Source of the DNA: Streptomyces sp. HPF1205
Lineage (GTDB): Bacteria > Actinomycetota > Actinomycetes > Streptomycetales > Streptomycetaceae
Length of the DNA: 64,000 bases
Direction: 5' to 3'
NCBI RefSeq assembly: GCF_020400825.1
Contig: NZ_JAINVH010000018.1
Location: forward strand, 86,587-150,586
The notes below the pieces were generated by a model. That model was not told the origin of the DNA, did not search any database, and saw nothing but the letters and a program-made list of their open reading frames with translations. A program made the position numbers and the translations under genes. Positions within the stretch are counted from its first letter, which is position 1, and each line of letters begins with the position of its first letter. Positions 1 through 7,207 of the stretch are shown piece by piece.

Positions 1-458
1 CTCTCCGCGGCGCCCACGAAGCCGACCGGCATGCCGATGACCAGGGCGGGCGCCGCGTCCAGCGCGACGAGTTCCTCCAGCGCGGTCGGGGCGCAGCCCA
101 CCACCCAGACCGCGCCCGGCCCCACCTGCTCGTACGCCAGCCGCACCGCGTGGGCGCTGCGGGTCAGGCCCGGGCCGGGGGCCGCGTCGGCGAGCCGGCA
201 CACGGCCCGCCGCGCGGTGATCCCGGCCGCGACCATCTCCACGTCGGCGACGACCGGGGCCCCACTGTGCAGCGCCTCGTGCCCGCGCCGCAGCGCGGCC
301 TCTTCGGTGACCAGGTCGGCGGCGTAGTCCAGGTCGGCGCTCGCGTGGACCACCCGCTCCACGACCGCGCGGTGCAGCGGCGGGAAGGCGGAGGTGTCCA
401 GGCGGGAGCGCAGGATGCGGAAGGACTCCCGCTCGATGGGATGGACCGTGCGCCTCAC
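1..458 (-). CDS. cobH: Precorrin-8X methylmutase, 3' end cut off by window
   Basis: Only the first 152 codons are present; the gene runs off the left edge (family length is about 210 residues). The family moves the C-11 methyl of precorrin-8X to C-12, giving hydrogenobyrinate. Visible family signatures are HPIE near the N-terminus, RVVHASAD (carrying the conserved His expected to be catalytic), DVEMV about residue 83, and MPVGFVGAAE at the edge. The GTG start at 458 overlaps the TGA of the CbiG-CobJ gene in a GTGA quartet, so the two are probably translationally coupled. It is the last visible gene of the riboswitch-controlled cob operon. Confidence 0.93.
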   Translation of the reverse strand, partial: MRRTVHPIERESFRILRSRLDTSAFPPLHRAVVERVVHASADLDYAADLVTEEAALRRGHEALHSGAPVVADVEMVAAGITARRAVCRLADAAPGPGLTRSAHAVRLAYEQVGPGAVWVVGCAPTALEELVALDAAPALVIGMPVGFVGAAE

Positions 459-2359
459 TCGGCCTCCTCGGCGAGGTTGTGCTGCCAGCGGTAGCCGCGG
501 GGGGTGACCATGCGGCCGGCGACCGTACGGGTCGCGGTGTTGCCGACCGTCACCACGGTCACCATGTCCACGGTGTCCGGATCGAGTCCGGCGAGGGTAG
601 TGAGCACGGTGCGCTCGCCGGGGCGGGACGCGGCGCGCACCACGCCCACCGGCGTGTCCGGCGCGCGGTGCCCGGCCAGGATCGACAGGGCCTTCGGCAA
701 CTGCCAGTCCCGGCCGCGGCTGCGCGGGTTGTAGAACGTCACGACCAGGTCGGACTCGGCGGCCGCGCGCACCCTGCGCTCGATCACCGGCCACGGGGTG
801 TGCAGGTCGCTGAGGCTGATCGACACGTGGTCGTGGCCCAGCGGCGCCCCGAGCAGCGCGGCCGCCGCCAGCGCCGCGGTCACCCCGGGCACGCCCACCA
901 CGTCGATGTCGTCCGCGGCCTCGGCCAGCGCGGGGGAGGCCATCGCGTACACCCCGGCGTCGCCGCTGCCGATCAGCGCCACCGCGTGGCCCGCGCGCGC
1001 CTCGGCCACGGCGGTACGGGCCCGCTCCTCCTCGGCGCCGAGCCCCGAGGCCAGCACCCGTGTCCCCGGGCGGAGCAGGTCCTCGATCTGCCGCACGTAC
1101 TGGTCGAGCCCCACCACGACCGACGCGGCCCGCAGTTCCCGCTCCGCCCTGGGCGTCATCAGGTCCCTGGCCCCCGGTCCGAGCCCCACCACCGCCAGGC
1201 GCCCGCGCGGCGGACGGCGCGCGACGGCCACCGTGGCCATCGCCGACTTGCGCTTCTCCACGACGAGTTCGCCGCCGCGCGCGGCGAGCAGCGCGGCCGC
1301 CTCCGCCACCGAGGGGGTGCCGAGCGCCCGCAGCGGGGCGTCCGAGGGGTTCGGCACGGCCACCCGCGCGAGCGCGGCGGCCCCGAACGTCACGAGCGGC
1401 ACCCCCAGCCGCTCGGCCGCCGCCACGATGCCCGGTTCGTCCCTCTTGGCGTCCGCGGTGGCCAGCGCGCTCACGCTCCTGACGGACAGCGAGGCGCCCG
1501 CCAGGCTCTCGCGCACCAGCCCGAGCACTTCCGCGGCGCCGGCCCCGCGGCTCGCCCCCACCCCGACCACGAGTGACGGCGGCCGTACGAACACGGTGCG
1601 CGCGGCGCGCGGCTTCACGGTGTCCGTCACCCACACGAGCGGCTCGGCGTCTTCCTGTGGGCGGCCCCCGTCGCCACCGGCGGCCGTCCCGCCCGCGGTG
1701 GGGCCCGGGGACCGGCCGTCCCCGGACGCTCCCGGTCCTTGGTGGGGCCGGGCTGCCGCGGCGGTCGCGGGCGCGAAGCGTTCGGCACCGCCGGTCCACG
1801 TCGTCCCGCTTCCCGCCGTCGCGGCGGGGCCGGGGGGAGCGGCGTCCCCCCGCGTCCCCGGCCGGTGGGCGATCACGGGGAGGGCGGGGAGAGGCCAGAT
1901 CGCGTCCTCGCGCAGGTGGACGGGGGAGCCGTCCAGGAGGGCACGGGTGACCGCGGCCACCGCGCCTTCCACCGGGTAGGGCAGCGTGTCGAGCGCGGGA
2001 GTCCCGGAGGAGTCCGTCGCCGTCGTGACGACCGGCGCGCAGCCGAGGACGTCCGCGACGGCCCCCGCCAGGGAGTTCGCGCCGCCCGCGTGGCCGCCGA
2101 GCAGCGCGACGGCGAAGGTGTGGGCCTCGTCCACGGTCACGACGCCCGGGTCGGTGTCCTTGCCCGCCAGGAGAGGCGCGAGGAGCCGTACGGCCGCGCC
2201 CGTCGCCAGGAAGAGGACGAGCCGGTCGCACTCGGCGAAGGCGCGCGGGACGGCCTCGCCGAGGGGGCCGTCGTAGCGCCGGGTCGGTTCGGGGAGGGCG
2301 GCGGCGAGCCGTTCGCAGCCCCGGCGGCCGGCGGCCGTGGCCCAGAGCAGGCCGATCAC
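455..2359 (-). CDS. cobJ: CbiG-CobJ fusion: cobalt-precorrin-5A hydrolase-like plus precorrin-3B C17-methyltransferase
   Basis: A 634-residue fusion. Residues 1 to about 130 resemble the CbiG N-terminal domain (LFLATGAAVRLLAPLL; LLGGHAGGANSLA). A Gly/Ala/Pro-rich linker follows (about 165-245), then a CbiG C-terminal/CobE domain (VVGVGASRGAGAAEVL). CobJ, an SAM-dependent tetrapyrrole methylase, occupies about 387-634 (VVGLGPG; IGSGDAGVYAMA; VVTFYNPRSRGRDWQL). CobJ methylates C-17 and contracts the ring. The frame is open up to an ATG at 2404, but I chose the GTG at 2359: it overlaps the cobL stop as GTGA and has an AAAGGA Shine-Dalgarno about 8 bases upstream. A full CbiG module beside CobN is a hybrid of the two textbook B12 routes. 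Fusions of this kind are known in actinobacteria. Confidence 0.92.
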   Translation of the reverse strand: MIGLLWATAAGRRGCERLAAALPEPTRRYDGPLGEAVPRAFAECDRLVLFLATGAAVRLLAPLLAGKDTDPGVVTVDEAHTFAVALLGGHAGGANSLAGAVADVLGCAPVVTTATDSSGTPALDTLPYPVEGAVAAVTRALLDGSPVHLREDAIWPLPALPVIAHRPGTRGDAAPPGPAATAGSGTTWTGGAERFAPATAAAARPHQGPGASGDGRSPGPTAGGTAAGGDGGRPQEDAEPLVWVTDTVKPRAARTVFVRPPSLVVGVGASRGAGAAEVLGLVRESLAGASLSVRSVSALATADAKRDEPGIVAAAERLGVPLVTFGAAALARVAVPNPSDAPLRALGTPSVAEAAALLAARGGELVVEKRKSAMATVAVARRPPRGRLAVVGLGPGARDLMTPRAERELRAASVVVGLDQYVRQIEDLLRPGTRVLASGLGAEEERARTAVAEARAGHAVALIGSGDAGVYAMASPALAEAADDIDVVGVPGVTAALAAAALLGAPLGHDHVSISLSDLHTPWPVIERRVRAAAESDLVVTFYNPRSRGRDWQLPKALSILAGHRAPDTPVGVVRAASRPGERTVLTTLAGLDPDTVDMVTVVTVGNTATRTVAGRMVTPRGYRWQHNLAEEAE

Positions 2360-3618
2360 AGGGGAGTTCCTTTCGACGCGAAGGCGCGGGGACGGGTGCC
2401 CCACAGGACGAAGACGGGATTGGCGGCGGCAAGCCGCGTGACGTCACCGGGCAGCGGGGCGAGCCGGGAGGACTGCAGCAGGGTGCCGTCGGTGACCAGC
2501 CCCGCCGACGCGAGGGCGAGCCGCACCTCCCGCACCCGGTCCACCGCGGCCAGCGTGACCACGACCCGGCGCCGCACCACTCGCGCGCAGTGCGCCACGA
2601 TCGCGCCGAGCGCCGCGCCCCCGCCGCCGACGAACACCGCGTCGGGCTCGGCCAGCGGGGCCAGCGCGCCGGGCGCGGTCCCGCACACCACCTGGACGTC
2701 GACCCCGTGCGCGGCCGCGTTCGCGCGGACCCGGTCCGCGCCCTCGGGGTCGCGTTCGACCGCGACCGCGGCGGCGCCCAGCCGCGCGCACTCCACGGCC
2801 ACCGACCCCGAACCGGCCCCGACGTCCCACACCAGTTCGCCCGGCCGCGGGCCGAGCCGGGCCAGCGCCAGCGCCCGCACCTCGTACTTCGTGACCATCG
2901 AGTCGCGGTGCTCGAAGGCGTCCTCCGGCAGCGCCCACTGCGCCGGCGGCCCCGCGGGCCCGGCGAGCACCCGGGCGGCCGGCGCGGTCCACGACTCCTG
3001 CGGCCCGCCGAGGCTGAGCACCACCGACACCCCGTCACCCCACGCCCGGCCCGCCGCCTCGGCGGGGGAGACCCGCACCACGGACTCGCCCTCGCCCCCC
3101 AGCCCGGTGGCGACGAAAAGGGTGCGGGCGACGCCGGTACGCGCCAGCGCCCCGCCGAGTTCGGCCGGTCCCGCGCCCGGGCCGGTCAGCACGGCCACCT
3201 TGCGATGCGCCGCGCAGACGTTGACCGCGGTCCGCGCGTCCCGCCCGTGCGCGCTCACCACGACGGCGTCGTCCCAGCCCAGCCCGACCCGGGCGAAGGC
3301 CGCGGCGACCGACGGCACCGACGGGCGCACGTCCAGGGCCGCCGCGCCGAACCGCGCGCCCAGCGCCCGTACGATCCCGAAGAACCCGGGGTCGCCCGAG
3401 GCGAGCACCGCCACCCGGCGGCCGGCGGCCACGTGCTCGGCGACGGCGTCGAGGGCGGGCGCCAGCGGTCCGAGCACCACCTGGCGCACACCCGGCGGAA
3501 GGCCGGCCGCCGCCAGGTGCCGGGCGGCGCCCACCACGAGGTCGGCTCCGGCGACGGGCGGCGGGGCGCCGCCCGGCACCGTCCCCGTACCGATCACGGT
3601 GATCGAACGGTCAGCCAC
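2356..3618 (-). CDS. cobL: Precorrin-6Y C5,15-methyltransferase (decarboxylating), CbiE-CbiT fusion
   Basis: 420 residues, the usual CobL size. The N-terminal half is a CbiE-type tetrapyrrole methylase (VIGTGTVPGG at the start; LASGDPGFFGIVRALG). The C-terminal half is CbiT-like, with the class I methyltransferase SAM loop VWDVGAGSGSVAVE and the preceding HRDSMVTKYEVRAL segment. The enzyme methylates C-5 and C-15 of precorrin-6Y and removes the C-12 acetate carboxyl, giving precorrin-8X, the substrate of the adjacent cobH product. The ATG start overlaps the end of cobM by 8 bases; the stop overlaps the cobJ start. Confidence 0.95.
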   Translation of the reverse strand: MADRSITVIGTGTVPGGAPPPVAGADLVVGAARHLAAAGLPPGVRQVVLGPLAPALDAVAEHVAAGRRVAVLASGDPGFFGIVRALGARFGAAALDVRPSVPSVAAAFARVGLGWDDAVVVSAHGRDARTAVNVCAAHRKVAVLTGPGAGPAELGGALARTGVARTLFVATGLGGEGESVVRVSPAEAAGRAWGDGVSVVLSLGGPQESWTAPAARVLAGPAGPPAQWALPEDAFEHRDSMVTKYEVRALALARLGPRPGELVWDVGAGSGSVAVECARLGAAAVAVERDPEGADRVRANAAAHGVDVQVVCGTAPGALAPLAEPDAVFVGGGGAALGAIVAHCARVVRRRVVVTLAAVDRVREVRLALASAGLVTDGTLLQSSRLAPLPGDVTRLAAANPVFVLWGTRPRAFASKGTPL

Positions 3619-4417
3619 GGCGGGTCCGCAACTCGCGGCGGGCGGCGGGATCGGCCCGCCGGAAACCGTGGAAGTGCCCCGGGTGGTACAGGTGCGAGCG
3701 CGTCCCGGACGCCGACAGGGCGGGCCCGACGAGGAACAGCGTGTGCTTCCACAGCTTGTGCGCCTTGACGGTCTCCTCCAGCGTCCCGACCGTGCAGCGC
3801 ACCAGCGCCTCCTCCGGCCAGGTCACCTGGTGGGCGACGATCACGGGCGTGTCGGCCGGGTAGCCGCCCTCCAGCAGCTCGGCGGCGAGCCGGCCGGAAC
3901 GTGCGGCGGACAGGAAGACCGCCATGGTGGTGCCGTGCCGCGCGAACTCCCGTACCTCCTCGCCCGGCGGCATGGGCGTCTTCCCTCCGCCCAGCCGGGT
4001 CAGCACCACGGACTGCGCGACCTCCGGGATCGTCAACTCGCGTCCGGCGGCGGCCGCGACGGCCGAGAACGACGACACGCCGGGCACGATCTCCACCTCG
4101 ACGCCCAGCTCGGCGCACCGGTCCACCTGCTCCTGCGTGCCGCCCCACAGCGCCGGGTCGCCCGAGTGGATCCGCGCCACCCGCAGCCCCTCGCGCCGCG
4201 CACGCTCGTAGACGGCCACCACGTCCTCCAGCGACATCGCCGCCGAGTCCAGGACCAGCGCGTCCGGGCGGGCGTGCTCCAGCACCTCGGGCCGCACCAG
4301 GCTCGCCGCCCAGATGACGACGTCCGCCTCCGCGATGGCCCGCGCCGCCCGGAACGTCAGCAGGTCGGCCGCGCCCGGACCCGCGCCGACGATCGTGACC
4401 TTGGCCCGCCCCGTCAC
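3611..4417 (-). CDS. cobM: Precorrin-4 C11-methyltransferase
   Basis: 268 residues from the GTG at 4417, which overlaps the cobI TGA as GTGA. A longer frame to 4543 exists but would lie inside cobI. The protein is a single tetrapyrrole methylase domain: VTIVGAGPGAADLLTFRA at the N-terminus, IHSGDPALWGGTQEQ (SAM site), VEIVPGVSSFSAVAAA and TMAVFLSAAR. It methylates C-11 of precorrin-4 to give precorrin-5. It sits between cobI and cobL, matching the order of the chemistry only loosely but typical of Streptomyces cob operons. Confidence 0.95.
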   Translation of the reverse strand: MTGRAKVTIVGAGPGAADLLTFRAARAIAEADVVIWAASLVRPEVLEHARPDALVLDSAAMSLEDVVAVYERARREGLRVARIHSGDPALWGGTQEQVDRCAELGVEVEIVPGVSSFSAVAAAAGRELTIPEVAQSVVLTRLGGGKTPMPPGEEVREFARHGTTMAVFLSAARSGRLAAELLEGGYPADTPVIVAHQVTWPEEALVRCTVGTLEETVKAHKLWKHTLFLVGPALSASGTRSHLYHPGHFHGFRRADPAARRELRTRRG

Positions 4418-5211
4418 AGCTTCCCCCCGCGGCCCGTGCGGCGCGCCGGCGCGATCAGCGTCGACAGGTACGGCAGGGGGCCGCCGGGCAGCTCCGCGGC
4501 CGGGCGGATCGCCTCCTGCGCCAGCCCCAGCGAACTGCCCCACACCGCGCCCTCGGTCCGCCCGGTGGCCCGCAGCGCCGCCGCGACCTCGTCCGCCAGC
4601 CGGCCGAACTTGTAGGCGACGACCGTGCCAGGGCCCTCCAGCGCCTCCTTCAGCACCGCGGACCCGGCCGTCACCGGCACCAGCGTCAGCGGTTCCGCCC
4701 CCTCGGTCAGGACCGCGCCGCTGCGCGCGGCCAGGTCCTGCATCGCGGTGATGCCGGGAACCGTCGCGATGGCGACGGCGGGGAGCAGCGACCTGACCGT
4801 GGCGGCCAGGTAGGTGAACGTCGAGTACACGTTGGGGTCGCCGATCGTGGCGAACGCCACCGTGCCGTGCCGCCGCAGCAGTTCGGCGACGGTCTCGCCC
4901 GCCGCGTCCCAGGCGGCCTCGTGGCGGGCCCGGTCGGCGCGCTCGTTGAGGGCGAAGACGACGCGTACGACGCGGCCGGCGTCGACGTAATGGCGTACGG
5001 TCGCCTCGGCGCGGCCGATCCCGCCCGCCGCTGTCCCGTCGGGCGCGGCCATGACCGGCACGACTACGGCGCCCGCCGCACGCAGGGCGTTCACGCCCTT
5101 GACGGTGACGAGTTCGGGGTCACCGGGGCCGACACCGACGCCGGTCAGCCGCGCGGGCGCGGCTCCGGCCGCCGCACGTGCGGCGGCCGGCCCGGGCACA
5201 GGGCTGCTCAT
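4414..5211 (-). CDS. cobI: Precorrin-2 C20-methyltransferase
   Basis: 265 residues. A tetrapyrrole methylase with LTGVGVGPGDPELVTVKG near residue 22, FATIGDPNVYSTF (family-typical for CobI/CbiL) and TVPGITAMQDLAA. It adds the C-20 methyl to precorrin-2 to give precorrin-3A, the first committed corrin-specific step. The start is the ATG at 5211 with GAGAGG about 8 bases upstream; it overlaps the end of cobB by 4 bases. An Ala-rich stretch of about 20 residues precedes the domain. Confidence 0.95.
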   Translation of the reverse strand: MSSPVPGPAAARAAAGAAPARLTGVGVGPGDPELVTVKGVNALRAAGAVVVPVMAAPDGTAAGGIGRAEATVRHYVDAGRVVRVVFALNERADRARHEAAWDAAGETVAELLRRHGTVAFATIGDPNVYSTFTYLAATVRSLLPAVAIATVPGITAMQDLAARSGAVLTEGAEPLTLVPVTAGSAVLKEALEGPGTVVAYKFGRLADEVAAALRATGRTEGAVWGSSLGLAQEAIRPAAELPGGPLPYLSTLIAPARRTGRGGKL

Positions 5212-6614
5212 ACGGCACACCTCTCTACGAAGCGGGCCGCGACATAGGGTGCGCCGGCCCAGTGGACGTGCAGGTAGGAGGCGTGCACGTTGCGCCGCAC
5301 CACGCCTTCCGTACGGCGTCGGGCGCGGGCGCCCCCAGGGGCCGAGGCGGTCAGGCCCCACGCCGGTTCCGTCCCGCCCTCCGCCATGACGCGGGTGCGG
5401 TGGAACTCGTGGCCCCGCAGCCTGGTGCCGGCCGCCGCCAGGACGTTGTCGCCCAGCGCGACGGCCTCGCGGTAGCCGAGGGTCAGGCGGTCGGTCATCG
5501 TGGCGGTGGCGTCCAGGACGCCGCACATCGGACTGCCGTCCAGGGCGCGGGTGAGGTACAGCAGCCCGGCGCATTCCGCCGCCACCGGCCCCCGGAAGGC
5601 GCGCACACGGCGGCGCAGCGCCTCGTTCGCGGACAGCTCCCTCGCGTACGTCTCGGGGAAGCCGCCGCCTATGACGACGCCCGCGGTGCCCTCCGGGAGG
5701 GCCTCGTCCCGGAGCGGGTCGAAGGGGACGCACCGCGCCCCGGCGGCCTCCAGCAGTTCGCGGTTCTCGGCGTAACCGAAGGTGAAGGCGGCTCCGCCGG
5801 CCACGGCGACGACCGGCCCGTCCCGGCGGTCGACCGGCCCGTCCCGGCGGTCGCCCCGCCCGGCGCCGTCCGGCCGCACCGCCGCCCGCGGGTCCCACTC
5901 CCCGCCGTCCAGCGGCGGGGCCGTGCGGGCCAGGGCCAGCAGGGCGGGAAGGTCGCAGGACTCCCGCACCCGCGCGGCCAGGTCGCGCACCCACGCCAGC
6001 GCCTCGGGCCGGCGCTCGGCAGCCGGAACCAGCCCGAGGTGGCGGGAGGGGACGGTCAGGGAGGGGGTACGGGGGAGTACGCCGAGGACCGGGACGCCCG
6101 TCTCGGCCGCGGCCTCGCGCAGGGCGGCCTCGTGCCGGCCGGAGCCGACCTTGTTCAGGATCACGCCGCCGACACGGACGCCGGGATCCCAGGTGACGAA
6201 GCCGTGGACGAGGGCCGCCAGGGAACGGGACTGCGCGGAGGCGTCGACGACCAGGACGACCGGGGCCCGCAGCAGTTTGGCGACCTGCGCGGTGGAACCG
6301 AGCTCGCCCTGCCCGTGCGCGCCGTCGTACAGGCCCATGACCCCCTCGACGATCGCGAGGTCACCGCCGCGGGCGCCGTGGCGGAAGAGCGGCCCGATCA
6401 GCTCGGGGCCGCACAGGTAGGGGTCCAGGTTGCGGCCCGGCCGGCCGGCGGCCAGGGCGTGGTAACCCGGGTCGATGTAGTCGGGGCCGACCTTGTGCGG
6501 CGAGACGGCCAGGCCCGCGGCACGGAACGCGGCCATCAGGCCGGTGGCCACGGTCGTCTTCCCGCTGCCCGAGGCGGGTGCCGCGACGACCAGGCGGGGG
6601 ACGGCGGCGGTCAC
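5208..6614 (-). CDS. cobB: Hydrogenobyrinate/cobyrinate a,c-diamide synthase
   Basis: 468 residues. The N-terminal dethiobiotin-synthetase-like ATPase domain has the P-loop APASGSGKTT and the SPHKVGPDYIDPGYH segment of CobB/CbiA. The C-terminal class I glutamine amidotransferase domain has the nucleophile Cys in AAECAGLLYL and a late HASYLHVHW segment. It amidates the a- and c-carboxylates using glutamine and ATP, which is required before cobalt insertion in the late-cobalt route. The GTG start at 6614 overlaps the cobO stop. The inter-domain linker carries a 21-bp tandem duplication at 5811-5852 that repeats a seven-residue unit, DRRDGPV-like. Confidence 0.95.
   Translation of the reverse strand: MTAAVPRLVVAAPASGSGKTTVATGLMAAFRAAGLAVSPHKVGPDYIDPGYHALAAGRPGRNLDPYLCGPELIGPLFRHGARGGDLAIVEGVMGLYDGAHGQGELGSTAQVAKLLRAPVVLVVDASAQSRSLAALVHGFVTWDPGVRVGGVILNKVGSGRHEAALREAAAETGVPVLGVLPRTPSLTVPSRHLGLVPAAERRPEALAWVRDLAARVRESCDLPALLALARTAPPLDGGEWDPRAAVRPDGAGRGDRRDGPVDRRDGPVVAVAGGAAFTFGYAENRELLEAAGARCVPFDPLRDEALPEGTAGVVIGGGFPETYARELSANEALRRRVRAFRGPVAAECAGLLYLTRALDGSPMCGVLDATATMTDRLTLGYREAVALGDNVLAAAGTRLRGHEFHRTRVMAEGGTEPAWGLTASAPGGARARRRTEGVVRRNVHASYLHVHWAGAPYVAARFVERCAV
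5811..5852. repeat. 21-bp tandem duplication inside the cobB linker
   Basis: Two perfect adjacent copies of a 21-bp unit beginning gaccggcccgtcccg. The length is a multiple of three, so it adds seven residues without a frameshift. It lies between the ATPase and amidotransferase domains, where length change should be tolerated. Probably a slippage product. Confidence 0.9.
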
Positions 6615-7207
6615 CACTCGATGCCCCTCTGGCCCTTCTGACCGGCGTCCATGGGGTGCTTGACCTTCGTCATGTCGGTGACGAGGTCGGCGGCGTCGAC
6701 CAGTTCCCGCGGCGCCTCGCGGCCGGTGATCACGACGTGCTGCGTGCCGGGCCGCTCCCGCAGGACGGCCACGACCTCGGCGGTGTCGACCCAGCCCCAG
6801 CGCATGGGGTACGCGAACTCGTCCAGGACGTACAGCCGGTAGGTCTCGGCGGCCAGGTCCCGCCTGACCTGCGCCCAGCCCTCGCGGGCCGCCTCCTCGT
6901 TGCTGCCCGGCGTGCGCTGCACCCACGACCAGCCCTCGCCCATCTTGTGCCAGGCCACCGTGCCGCCCTCGCCGGAGTCGCCCAGCACGCGCAGCGCCCG
7001 CTCCTCGCCGACCCGCCACTTCGCCGACTTGACGAACTGGAACACCCCGACCGGCCACCCCTGGTTCCAGGCGCGCAGCGCCAGGCCGAACGCGGCGGTC
7101 GACTTGCCCTTGCCGGCGCCCGTGTGCACGATCGTCAGCGGCCGGTTGCGGCGCTGACGGGTGGTCAGCCCGTCGTCCGGTACCGCGCTCGGCTGTCCCT
7201 GCGGCAT
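6611..7207 (-). CDS. cobO: Corrinoid (cob(I)yrinate a,c-diamide) adenosyltransferase, CobO/BtuR type
   Basis: 198 residues, typical for the family. It transfers the 5'-deoxyadenosyl group of ATP to cob(I)alamin precursors. The modified P-loop HTGAGKGKSTAAFG near residue 28 and the YVLDEFAYPMRWGW segment are diagnostic of CobO rather than PduO-type enzymes. Further family features are VFQFVKSAKW and the TDMTKVKHP tail. The ATG at 7207 overlaps the chlD stop as ATGA, coupling adenosylation to the chelatase genes upstream in the operon. Confidence 0.96.
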   Translation of the reverse strand: MPQGQPSAVPDDGLTTRQRRNRPLTIVHTGAGKGKSTAAFGLALRAWNQGWPVGVFQFVKSAKWRVGEERALRVLGDSGEGGTVAWHKMGEGWSWVQRTPGSNEEAAREGWAQVRRDLAAETYRLYVLDEFAYPMRWGWVDTAEVVAVLRERPGTQHVVITGREAPRELVDAADLVTDMTKVKHPMDAGQKGQRGIEW

